Positions 1 through 5,483 of a DNA stretch of 9,102 bases are shown here, one piece after another. Each line of letters opens with the position of its first letter. Position 1 is the stretch's first letter. This stretch comes from Parvimonas sp. (GTDB lineage: Bacteria; Bacillota; Clostridia; Tissierellales; Peptoniphilaceae): the NCBI GenBank assembly GCA_022770425.1, contig JALEHY010000009.1, positions 1 to 9,102 of the forward strand, written 5' to 3'. The translations under genes were made by a program, and so were the position numbers. Below the pieces are notes generated by a model. The model was not told the DNA's origin, made no database searches, and saw only the letters and a program-made list of their open reading frames with translations.

Positions 1-4
1 TTTT

Positions 5-547
5 TTATAAATTTATATTCAGCTGTTCACATTTTGTTTTAAGTTTTTTCTTTGCGATTTTGTAATATTCTTTAACGGTATCTTCCTTTATATTCATATT
101 TTCTGCGATTTCTTTATTTTTCATTCTTTTGTAAAATTTTAAAATTATGACAGTTCTTTGTTTTAATGGTAGATTTTTTATCAAGTCTTTTAGTTTTTCA
201 TTTCTGTCTTTTTCAAAAACTTCTTTTTCAACATCTGTGTCATCTTTTAAATCATCAATTAGAGTTTTTTCATCCTCATTATTTACTGCTATATTTGCAC
301 TTATCTGATTTTCGTATTTTGCTTTTTGTTTTGAAAATTTGTTCATATAAAAATACTTAATTTGATATTTTAAATAGCATTCCAAACTGATTTTTCCGCT
401 CCCGTCAAAAGTTTCCAAAAGCTGTAAAATTTTTAAAACACCGTCCTGAAAGGCATCTTCAAAACTGTCATTATTGGCAAAATATTTTTTTATTGATGAT
501 TTTATAAGCGGTTCAAAATCTTTAACAATTTTTTCCTTATCAAACAT
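5..547 (-). CDS. Sigma-70 family RNA polymerase sigma factor (small, ECF-like)
   Basis: A 180-residue protein with the two-domain layout of small alternative sigma factors. Residues about 11-75 form region 2, with the acidic/aromatic stretch SFEDAFQDGVLKILQLLETFD and then YLKYQIKYFYMNKFSKQK. A charged linker follows at about 85-115. Residues about 118-172 form region 4, starting LPLKQRTVIILKFYKRM and containing the helix-turn-helix KEIAENMNIKEDTVKEYYKIA (about 145-165). Such proteins bind core RNA polymerase and direct it to a small regulon. The ATG follows AGGAGG (552-557) by 4 bases. A promoter lies about 90 bases upstream, giving a leader of about 85 nt. The stop codon lies at the window edge, so any downstream partner such as an anti-sigma factor is not visible. 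The family call is firm. The regulon (competence, stress, toxin or other) cannot be told from the sequence. Confidence 0.88.
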   Translation of the reverse strand: MFDKEKIVKDFEPLIKSSIKKYFANNDSFEDAFQDGVLKILQLLETFDGSGKISLECYLKYQIKYFYMNKFSKQKAKYENQISANIAVNNEDEKTLIDDLKDDTDVEKEVFEKDRNEKLKDLIKNLPLKQRTVIILKFYKRMKNKEIAENMNIKEDTVKEYYKIAKKKLKTKCEQLNINL

Positions 548-637
548 TTTTCCTCCTGTGAATATGACGGTAGTTAATAAATACGGTTAAGTCTTTAAGA
601 GATTTTTAATAGTAAGATTAAATTTTTTATATGTTTA

Positions 638-666
638 ATTATACTACTATTTTATTTTTAAGTCAA
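638..666 (-). promoter_or_regulatory. Sigma-A promoter of the sigma-factor gene
   Basis: Read on the minus strand: -35 TTGACT (661-666), a 17-base spacer and a perfect -10 TATAAT (638-643). Transcription would start near position 631, giving a leader of about 85 nt before the ATG at 547. Just upstream of the -35 is an imperfect inverted repeat TTACA-ATTG-TGTAA (675-688) that could be an operator. Confidence 0.75.
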
Positions 667-796
667 TTATAAAGTTACAATTGTGTAAAATAAATTAAAT
701 TTTTATAATCCGCTCTCAATTTTTAAATTAAAAATAACTTTTTAAGATACTTAGTGCTTTTATAATATATAATTTTGAAAAAATGTTTTACTCTAT

Positions 797-824
797 GTTA
801 CAGATAGGAGTTTTTTGATATAAT
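797..824 (+). promoter_or_regulatory. Sigma-A promoter of the rpiB-gpsA operon
   Basis: GTTACA (797-802, four of six matches to TTGACA), a 16-base spacer and a perfect TATAAT (819-824). TG one base before the -10 (816-817) makes it an extended -10 element. The predicted start near 831 leaves a short leader of about 27 nt before the rpiB ATG at 858. Confidence 0.7.
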
Positions 825-857
825 AATAAAAAGCGATTAATTAAGTTGGAGGAAGTT

Positions 858-1289
858 ATGAAAATTATAATAGGAAATGATCATTCAGCAGTTGAAATGA
901 AAAATGAAATTATTAAATTTTTAGAAGATTTAGGACATGAAGTTGAAAATGTCGGAACAAATGATCATACAAGTGTTGATTACCCTGTTTTTGCAAGAAA
1001 AGTTTGTAAAAAAGTTTTAGAAAATAAAGATTCTTTAGGGATCGCAATTTGCGGTACGGGTATAGGGATTTCCATTGCCTGTAATAAAGTAAAAGGAATA
1101 AGAGCCGCACTTTGCAGTGAAAATTTTTCCGCTAAGATGACAAGAAAGCACAATAATGCAAATGTGCTTTGTCTTGGAGCGAGAGTTACGGGGATTGAGC
1201 TTGCAAAAGATATTGTAAAAACTTTTATAGATGAAAAATTTGAGGGTGGAAGACACCAAAAGAGAATAGATATGTTAGAGGAAGAATAG
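858..1289 (+). CDS. rpiB: Ribose-5-phosphate isomerase B
   Basis: A 143-residue cytoplasmic enzyme of the RpiB/LacAB family that interconverts ribose 5-phosphate and ribulose 5-phosphate in the non-oxidative pentose phosphate pathway. Family landmarks in order: the N-terminal substrate site GNDHS (6-10); the active-site cysteine Cys65 followed by the anion hole GTGIG (66-70); the NKVKGIRAALC segment (76-86); His98 in HNNANVLCLGAR (98-109); and the C-terminal GGRHQKR (130-136). Cys65 plus His98 favours RpiB over the LacA/LacB subunits, and no partner subunit gene is present. I chose the ATG at 858 because GGAGG (848-852) lies 5 bases upstream. A TTG at 846 would overlap that Shine-Dalgarno site. 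It is the first gene of an operon with gpsA, whose ATG is 13 bases after the rpiB stop. Allose-6-phosphate isomerase activity is possible but cannot be judged. Confidence 0.93.
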   Translation: MKIIIGNDHSAVEMKNEIIKFLEDLGHEVENVGTNDHTSVDYPVFARKVCKKVLENKDSLGIAICGTGIGISIACNKVKGIRAALCSENFSAKMTRKHNNANVLCLGARVTGIELAKDIVKTFIDEKFEGGRHQKRIDMLEEE

Positions 1290-1302
1290 GTTGAAGGAAA
1301 AA

Positions 1303-2265
1303 ATGAAAATTACTGTTGCAGGTTGCGGAAGATGGGGAACTTTTATCGCTTGGTATTTGGATAAACTGAATTATTCGGTTACTTTGTACGGAAGAGAAAC
1401 TTCTTTAAGAATGAAAGAATTGATTGCAAACAGAAAAAATGATAAGTTGACTCTTTCTGACAGCCTTAATTTAAGTACAGATATGGATAATTCAATACAA
1501 AATGCGAATTTACTTGTAATTTCTATAAGCGTTCAGGATTTAAGGAATTTTTTGACACAAATAAAATATAATCTGAAAAACAAGGATATTCCGATTTTGC
1601 TTTGTATGAAAGGAATAGAAATGGAAACCGGTTACACTCCTACACAAATTGTAAAAGATATTTTGGGAGAAAATCAAAAATGTGCAGTTTGGATAGGACC
1701 CGGACATGTTGAAGATTTTGTAAGAGGAATACCGAATTGTATGGTTATAGATTCTGAAAATAAAGAATTTACAAAGTTTTTAGTTGAGAGTTTTTCAAGT
1801 GATTTAATACGTTTTTATTACGGGACAAATCTTTTGGGAAATGAAATCGGAGCTGCCTCAAAAAATGTTATAGGTATAGCTGCGGGAATATTGGACGGAA
1901 TGAATTTAAGCAGTCTGAAAGGAGCTTTAATGGCGAGAGGAACAAATGAAATCGCAAAACTGATGGAAAAAATGGGTGCTGACAAATCCTGTGCTTACGG
2001 ACTTTGTCATTTGGGAGATTATGAAGCGACAGTTTTTTCAAAATTCAGTAACAATCGCAAATTCGGAGAGTCATTTGTAAAAAAAGAAAAGTATGAAAAA
2101 CTGGCAGAAGGGTTTTATACCGCAAAAGCACTTATGAACCTTTCTGAGAAATATTCTGTTGAATTACCTATAACAAAAGCAGTTTATGAAATAATTTATG
2201 AAAATAAAGATGTAAATTGTGTTTTAGAGTCTTTATTAAAACGCAGTTTAAAGTTTGAATTTTAA
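1303..2265 (+). CDS. gpsA: NAD(P)H-dependent glycerol-3-phosphate dehydrogenase, divergent GpsA
   Basis: A 320-residue cytoplasmic enzyme predicted to reduce dihydroxyacetone phosphate to sn-glycerol 3-phosphate for phospholipid synthesis. The N-terminal Rossmann fold starts KITVAGCGRWGTFIA, with the glycine motif GCGRWG (7-12). KGIEMETG (103-110) is the usual dinucleotide/substrate segment. The catalytic-lysine motif is SKNVIGIAAGILDG with Lys187, and ARGTNEI (211-217) matches the family's TRGxxE segment. Several hallmark motifs are altered: IGPGHVEDF (131-139) replaces the usual SGPSFAxE, and GLCHLGDYEATVFS (233-246) replaces GLAGLGDLxxTC. It is therefore a divergent subfamily, and a related dehydrogenase specificity cannot be excluded. 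The ATG at 1303 is preceded by AAGGA (1294-1298). A TTG at 1291, served by GAGGA at 1278-1282, would add four residues and is the alternative start. The next gene begins 10 bases after the stop. Confidence 0.85.
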   Translation: MKITVAGCGRWGTFIAWYLDKLNYSVTLYGRETSLRMKELIANRKNDKLTLSDSLNLSTDMDNSIQNANLLVISISVQDLRNFLTQIKYNLKNKDIPILLCMKGIEMETGYTPTQIVKDILGENQKCAVWIGPGHVEDFVRGIPNCMVIDSENKEFTKFLVESFSSDLIRFYYGTNLLGNEIGAASKNVIGIAAGILDGMNLSSLKGALMARGTNEIAKLMEKMGADKSCAYGLCHLGDYEATVFSKFSNNRKFGESFVKKEKYEKLAEGFYTAKALMNLSEKYSVELPITKAVYEIIYENKDVNCVLESLLKRSLKFEF

Positions 2266-2275
2266 TGGAGGAAAT

Positions 2276-2707
2276 ATGTTAGCTTTTTTATTGATTCCTT
2301 TGATTGTATGTATTTTTAATATATACAGAAGATTTACCTGCATTATAAAAATAAAAATTACAATTTTTACAATTACCGCTGTGGTTGTTGTTTCAGGGAT
2401 AATCTTATATATTGCATACTTGGCGGGAAATACAGCCTCTCATTATATAGTTGCTTTAAGTTGGATTTTGGCGTTTATGACAAGTCTTTTGAGTGCGGGA
2501 ATTTCAGAAAAAGGATTTGTACAACCTTGGAACATAGTAAGCAAAATATATAAATGGGAAAAATTAAGAGAAGTTTCCATAGAAAAAAGAAAAACAACAG
2601 TCCTTGTAAGTTTTAAAATAATAAGAGAGTTAAGACAAGAGTATGATTTGAATGATTTACCGAAAATCAAAAAAATGTTAAAGGAAAATACAAAGTTTAA
2701 GATTTAA
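2276..2707 (+). CDS. Small membrane protein of unknown function, soluble C-terminal domain
   Basis: A 143-residue protein I do not recognise with certainty. The N-terminal half has about three hydrophobic segments (about 2-17, 27-50 and 56-76). The C-terminal half is soluble and basic. It contains GISEKGFVQPWNIVSKIYKW and then alternating strand-like residues (LREVSIEKRKTTVLVSFKI, about 98-116). It ends in a charged helix (about 117-140). The pattern resembles small membrane proteins carrying a PH-like or DUF5673-like domain, but this is an impression, not a match. Start choice: ATG 2276 lies 4 bases after GGAGG (2267-2271). An in-frame TTG at 2255 lies inside gpsA upstream of that site and is unlikely. 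It is the third gene of the rpiB-gpsA operon. No clear terminator follows it. Confidence 0.75.
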   Translation: MLAFLLIPLIVCIFNIYRRFTCIIKIKITIFTITAVVVVSGIILYIAYLAGNTASHYIVALSWILAFMTSLLSAGISEKGFVQPWNIVSKIYKWEKLREVSIEKRKTTVLVSFKIIRELRQEYDLNDLPKIKKMLKENTKFKI

Positions 2708-2813
2708 AAAATTGATTTGAAAGTAAATTTAAAAACCAATTTAGGTAATTAGACCAAAGGTATTTATTATAACAAAAATAAGGGTTAAAAAATATACAAA
2801 AGTAAAAAATATA

Positions 2814-2842
2814 TGGAAAATATATTAAAAAAGTGCTATAAT
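2814..2842 (+). promoter_or_regulatory. Extended -10 promoter of the AhpD-like gene
   Basis: TGGAAA (2814-2819, four of six matches), a 17-base spacer and a perfect TATAAT (2837-2842), with TG at 2834-2835 giving an extended -10. It lies about 35 bases upstream of the start codon, so this gene can be transcribed apart from the gpsA operon. Confidence 0.7.
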
Positions 2843-2878
2843 ATCCTTGAAATAAATTTTTAAGGAGGTTTTTCATCT

Positions 2879-3214
2879 ATGAATCATTTGGAAGGTTTAG
2901 AAAATCTTGCGGGAAATAACGCAAAACTTGGTGGAGCTATTCCTGAAACTATGCAAAGTTTCGTTGCTTTTACAGGAACAGTTTTTAAGGACGGAGCCTT
3001 GAGTGTAAAGCAAAAGGAACTTATCACATTGGGTATAGCAGTTGCTGTAAGATGTGAAGGCTGTATAGAATTTCATACAAAAAAATGTATTGAAGTTGGA
3101 GTTACAAAAGAAGAATTTGCAGAAGCGGTTGCGGTTGCAATAGCTATGGGTGGAGGACCGTCTACCGTTTACGGAGGAAAAGCATTAGAGGCTTTTGAAC
3201 AATTTACAAAATAG
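2879..3214 (+). CDS. Carboxymuconolactone decarboxylase family / AhpD-like protein
   Basis: A 111-residue all-helical protein. It carries the AhpD-like redox motif RCEGCIEFH (58-66), that is Cys59-x-x-Cys62-x-x-x-His66, followed by the family pattern VGVTKEEFAEAVAVAIAMGGGPSTVYGGKALEAFEQF (73-109). The length matches the small single-domain members. Relatives act as alkylhydroperoxidases that use the CxxC pair or as gamma-carboxymuconolactone decarboxylases. The intact CxxC-xxx-H favours a thiol redox role in the cytoplasm, possibly peroxide defence in an anaerobe, but no peroxiredoxin partner is nearby. A strong AAGGAGG (2862-2868) lies 10 bases before the ATG. It is a single-gene unit with its own promoter and a hairpin terminator. 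Confidence 0.88.
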   Translation: MNHLEGLENLAGNNAKLGGAIPETMQSFVAFTGTVFKDGALSVKQKELITLGIAVAVRCEGCIEFHTKKCIEVGVTKEEFAEAVAVAIAMGGGPSTVYGGKALEAFEQFTK

Positions 3215-3260
3215 CATAAGAGCTTTAGAATAACTTCTTTTAAGAAATTTTTAGACGACT

Positions 3261-3309
3261 ATAAAATAAAAATAACTTTATTTTTTTGATAAAGTTATTT
3301 TTATTTTAT
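3261..3309. terminator. Long AT-only hairpin terminator, possibly bidirectional
   Basis: A perfect 21-base-pair inverted repeat (3261-3281 with 3289-3309) around a 7-base loop. Only one of the 21 pairs is G-C. The core AATAACTTTAT stem is preceded by an A-rich tract and followed by TTTATTTTAT, so it resembles an intrinsic terminator on either strand. It sits 46 bases after the AhpD-like stop and upstream of the next promoter. Confidence 0.7.
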
Positions 3310-3323
3310 AGGCATAAACTCAT

Positions 3324-3388
3324 TTAACAATTAAGCTGAAAATATTGTATACTATATTGACGGTTTAATATAAATTTTTGAGTATAAT
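3324..3388 (+). promoter_or_regulatory. Promoter region of the SemiSWEET gene (two candidates)
   Basis: Candidate one is TTAACA (3324-3329), an 18-base spacer and TATACT (3348-3353), each hexamer matching five of six. Candidate two is TTGACG (3357-3362) with a perfect TATAAT (3383-3388), but the spacer of 20 bases is too long for a strong promoter. One of these likely drives the gene starting at 3441. I cannot decide which. Confidence 0.45.
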
Positions 3389-3440
3389 GAGTATAAAAAG
3401 ATGAATTTATTTCATTAAAATAAATATAAAAGGAGATTTT

Positions 3441-3680
3441 ATGATAGGTTTTGTGGCAGCATGTTGTACTACTTTTTCACTTTTACCGCAAGTTATAAAA
3501 GTTATGAAAGAGAAAAAAACAAATTCTATTTCTTTGGGAATGTACATTTTACAAGTAATAGGACTTTCTCTTTGGCTTATACACGGTTTGAGAATAGGAG
3601 ATTTGCCTCTTATTTTGGCAAATTCTGTTTCGGTGTTTTTTGCTGTAATTGTGTTAATTTACAAATTAAAATACAAATAA
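3441..3680 (+). CDS. SemiSWEET sugar transporter (PQ-loop/MtN3 family)
   Basis: A 79-residue protein with three hydrophobic helices (about 2-18, 32-50 and 56-75), the size of bacterial SemiSWEETs. These dimerise to make a six-helix channel-like carrier for sugars across the cytoplasmic membrane. Family marks: the PQ motif (Pro16-Gln17) in FSLLPQVIKVMKEKKTNSIS, the SISLGMY start of helix 2 (29-35), Trp45 in LWLIHG, and Asn61 in LANSVSV. Trp45 and Asn61 are 16 residues apart, the spacing of the sugar-pocket Trp/Asn pair known from characterised SemiSWEETs. AGGAG (3431-3435) lies 5 bases before the ATG. The next gene has its own promoter starting 5 bases after this stop. The substrate is not readable from the sequence. 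A sugar feeding the aldolase encoded next is plausible by position only. Confidence 0.9.
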   Translation: MIGFVAACCTTFSLLPQVIKVMKEKKTNSISLGMYILQVIGLSLWLIHGLRIGDLPLILANSVSVFFAVIVLIYKLKYK

Positions 3681-3684
3681 CAAC

Positions 3685-3713
3685 TTGATTATTTTTTTTA
3701 CTTACTATATAAT
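3685..3713 (+). promoter_or_regulatory. Sigma-A promoter of the aldolase gene
   Basis: TTGATT (3685-3690), a 17-base spacer and a perfect TATAAT (3708-3713). Transcription would begin near 3720, giving a leader of about 55 nt. Confidence 0.75.
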
Positions 3714-3774
3714 ATAGCTGTATTTGTAAAAATTTTAAGAACAAAAATAAAATGTTTTAAGGAGTGTATTTATT

Positions 3775-4662
3775 ATGGACTTACAAAAATTTAACAGAAT
3801 TAAAAATGATGACGGATTTATTGCAGCTTTGGATCAAAGTGGCGGCAGTACGCCGAAAGCACTTAGACTTTACGGAATAGATGAAGATAAATACTCATCA
3901 GAAGAAGAAATGTTTGATTTAATTCACCAAATGCGTACAAGAATTGTTACTTCAAAATCCTTCACTAAGGAACGTATCTTGGGAGCGATTTTGTTTGAAA
4001 TGACAATGGAAAGAAAAGTTGATGATAAATTTACTCCTGACTATCTTTGGAACGACAAGGGGATAGTTTCTTTCTTAAAAGTTGATAAAGGCTTGGCTGA
4101 AGAAAAGAACGGTGTACAACTTATGAAGCCTATTGCTGATTTAGAGCAAATAGTTAAAAAAGGTGTTGAATACGGAGTTTTCGGAACTAAAATGCGTTCT
4201 GTTATAAAAAAAGCAAATGAAGATGCTATAAGAGAAGTTGTAGCTCAACAATTTGAATTTGCAAAAATAATTTTAGCCGGCGGACTTGTTCCGATAGTTG
4301 AACCTGAAGTTGATATAAATTCAAACGAAAAAGAAAAATGTGAAGAAATTTTGAAAAGAGAAATTCTTAAAGAACTTGATAAGCTGAATGAAGGTCAAGA
4401 AATAATGTTAAAACTTACTCTTCCTACAATTGACAATTTCTACAAAGAATTGGTTGAACATAAAAGAGTATTAAGAGTTGTTGCGCTTTCCGGAGGTTAT
4501 TCAAGAGAAAAATCAAACGAACTTTTAGCAAAAAACAATAAGATTATTGCAAGTTTTTCAAGGGCATTAACAGAAGGGTTAAATGCAAATCAAACACAAG
4601 AAGAATTTGATAAAACATTGGATGAAACAATAGAAAGTATCTTCCAAGCATCAAAGAAGTAA
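3775..4662 (+). CDS. fda: Class I fructose-bisphosphate aldolase
   Basis: A 295-residue cytoplasmic enzyme that cleaves fructose 1,6-bisphosphate to dihydroxyacetone phosphate and glyceraldehyde 3-phosphate in glycolysis, and runs the reverse in gluconeogenesis. Landmarks of the bacterial class I (Schiff-base, metal-independent) family: FIAALDQSGGSTPKAL (15-30), IVEPEVDI (174-181) with the active-site glutamate Glu176, and MLKLTLPTIDNFY (211-223) with Lys213 as the expected Schiff-base lysine. LSGGYSREKSNELL (238-251) forms the C-terminal phosphate-binding region. The length equals that of the staphylococcal-type enzyme. AAGGAG (3759-3764) lies 10 bases before the ATG. It is a single-gene unit with a good promoter and a strong terminator. 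Class I enzymes often coexist with a class II aldolase, which is not in this window. Confidence 0.93.
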   Translation: MDLQKFNRIKNDDGFIAALDQSGGSTPKALRLYGIDEDKYSSEEEMFDLIHQMRTRIVTSKSFTKERILGAILFEMTMERKVDDKFTPDYLWNDKGIVSFLKVDKGLAEEKNGVQLMKPIADLEQIVKKGVEYGVFGTKMRSVIKKANEDAIREVVAQQFEFAKIILAGGLVPIVEPEVDINSNEKEKCEEILKREILKELDKLNEGQEIMLKLTLPTIDNFYKELVEHKRVLRVVALSGGYSREKSNELLAKNNKIIASFSRALTEGLNANQTQEEFDKTLDETIESIFQASKK

Positions 4663-4682
4663 ATTTAAGATAATAAGATAAT

Positions 4683-4709
4683 AAAAAACGGCTTTAAAAG
4701 CCGTTTTTT
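4683..4709. terminator. Bidirectional intrinsic terminator between convergent genes
   Basis: A 12-base-pair hairpin AAAAAACGGCTT / AAGCCGTTTTTT with a 3-base loop (4683-4694 with 4698-4709). A and T tracts form the outer stem, so it works on both strands. It ends the aldolase transcript (stop at 4660-4662) and the leftward membrane-protein transcript. The stop codon of the leftward gene (4694-4696) lies inside the hairpin. Confidence 0.9.
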
Positions 4710-5107
4710 GTTGTGTATCTGTATAAAAACTTTATTCCCGAAAGAGTTAAAGAAGCACCTAATCCTGTGTAAAATATGGCGATTTGCTTTAGACTTAGTA
4801 TTTGGAAATTTCTTATCATAATTCCTAAAGTTATCATAAAAAACATTAAAATATAGGATTTTTTATCAAAAAATTTAAATACATTTTCTTTTTCGTTTTC
4901 ATAAGACATAATTCTTAAACAATGTTTATTTACCATTTTTGAAAAAATTAAAAACCAAAATAATAAAAAGATTACAACTGAAATTGATAAGCTAAAGATT
5001 GAAAAGTTGTTAGTGTATTCGTTGATTCCTATCTTTAATATATTTAAACCTGCTACTACCCATAACATTCCGGCTATAAAAATTAAATTCTTCTTTTTTG
5101 TTTTCAT
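4694..5107 (-). CDS. Four-helix membrane protein of unknown function
   Basis: A 137-residue protein with four hydrophobic segments (about 8-28, 36-57, 86-100 and 108-127). A cytoplasm-like charged loop lies between the second and third (about 58-83, MVNKHCLRIMSYENEKENVFKFFDKKSY). Conserved-looking pieces are FIAGMLWVVAGLNILKIGI, FFDKKSYILMFFMITLGIMIRN and IFYTGLGASLTLSGIKFLY. These remind me of an uncharacterised Firmicute membrane-protein family, but I cannot name it. AAGGAG (5113-5118) lies 5 bases upstream of the ATG, supporting the start. No convincing promoter is visible. The weak candidate is TTGTGG with a 19-base spacer to TATAAA on the minus strand. The last codons and stop are encoded by the first arm and loop of the shared terminator. 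Confidence 0.75.
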   Translation of the reverse strand: MKTKKKNLIFIAGMLWVVAGLNILKIGINEYTNNFSIFSLSISVVIFLLFWFLIFSKMVNKHCLRIMSYENEKENVFKFFDKKSYILMFFMITLGIMIRNFQILSLKQIAIFYTGLGASLTLSGIKFLYRYTTKNGF

Positions 5108-5173
5108 AAATTCTCCTTAAAATTGTTTTATACCTTATATGTAAAATATACCCACAATTTTTTACAAAATTAA

Positions 5174-5205
5174 TTGACAAAATGTTTTTAATTTAGTAAT
5201 ATAAT
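5174..5205 (+). promoter_or_regulatory. Promoter of the tRNA-Thr / T-box / cysS transcript
   Basis: A perfect -35 TTGACA (5174-5179). The -10 is ambiguous: TAATAT (5197-5202) is at the ideal 17-base spacing, while a perfect TATAAT (5200-5205) is 20 bases away. The element overlaps an inverted repeat GTAAT-ATA-ATTAC (5196-5208). It is the only good promoter I see upstream of both the tRNA and cysS. Confidence 0.6.
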
Positions 5206-5388
5206 TACCAAAGATATATTTAATATCCCTTATAGCTCAGACGGTATAAGAGAGAAAGCAAAAGAACGAGCAAAGCGAAGTTGTTTTGAGTTTATATCTT
5301 AGGTTAGTGCCGAAGGCACGAGAGAATGAGCAAAGAAGAGAGGGAGATAGTGAAAAAATATCAAAAAGTGGAAAAAAGTAAGAAATAC
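5206..5388 (+). other. Long purine-rich leader upstream of tRNA-Thr
   Basis: The roughly 180-base stretch between the promoter and the tRNA has no supported coding sequence. It contains a partial copy of the tRNA 5' end (5227-5246), a hairpin CTTATA/TATAAG around that copy's D-loop sequence (5229-5234 with 5245-5250), and a stable mini-hairpin GTGCC-GAA-GGCAC (5307-5319). GAGCAAAG occurs twice (5268-5275 and 5328-5335). It is richer in G and A than nearby intergenic DNA and looks like the leader of a stable-RNA transcript. It would be removed by 5' processing of the tRNA, or could be a small RNA. Confidence 0.5.
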
Positions 5389-5464
5389 GCCCTCATAGCT
5401 CAGTCGGTAGAGCGCAACCATGGTAAGGTTGAGGTCATGGGTTCAAGTCCCATTGTGGGCTCCA
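5389..5464 (+). tRNA. tRNA-Thr(GGU)
   Basis: A full cloverleaf of 76 nt with encoded CCA. Acceptor arms are GCCCTCA and TGTGGGC (5389-5395 with 5454-5460), the D-stem is GCTC/GAGC and the anticodon stem CAACC/GGTTG. Anticodon GGT is at 5422-5424 in loop ATGGTAA. The variable loop is AGGTC. The T-arm is ATGGG-TTCAAGT-CCCAT, the discriminator is T5461 and CCA is at 5462-5464. The anticodon reads ACC and ACU threonine codons. All stems pair, except one U-U mismatch at acceptor position 5:68 (T5393 with T5456). There is no terminator after it and the T-box begins within about 20 bases. Confidence 0.95.
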
Positions 5465-5483
5465 ATTTAATATTTATGTTGAT

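Larger units (their letters stand above)
548..857. other. Divergent intergenic region between sigma factor and rpiB
   Basis: A gene-free stretch of 310 bases. It holds the leftward sigma-factor promoter (638-666), an inverted repeat at 675-688, the rightward rpiB promoter (797-824) and the rpiB ribosome binding site. A further TATAAT at 761-766 has no recognisable -35. I see no convincing RNA gene or small coding sequence here. Confidence 0.7.

Noticed and set aside
166..360. A plus-strand open frame opposite the sigma factor gene
   Set aside because: It is an antisense shadow with no ribosome binding site. The minus-strand sigma factor is well supported.
846..857. TTG start for rpiB at 846
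   Set aside because: The GGAGG at 848-852 would lie inside the coding region. ATG 858 has correct spacing and gives the standard RpiB N-terminus.
2708..2813. A terminator after the gpsA operon
   Set aside because: Only weak, mismatched inverted repeats (AAATTG...CAATTT) without a GC core or T-run are present, so read-through toward the AhpD-like gene cannot be excluded.
3461..3688. A second open frame overlapping the SemiSWEET gene in another frame
   Set aside because: The overlapping frame encodes a clear SemiSWEET with a good ribosome binding site. This one has neither.
5227..5305. A complete second tRNA in the leader
   Set aside because: Only the 5' end and D-arm resemble a tRNA. There is no anticodon arm, no T-arm motif and no matching 3' acceptor strand.
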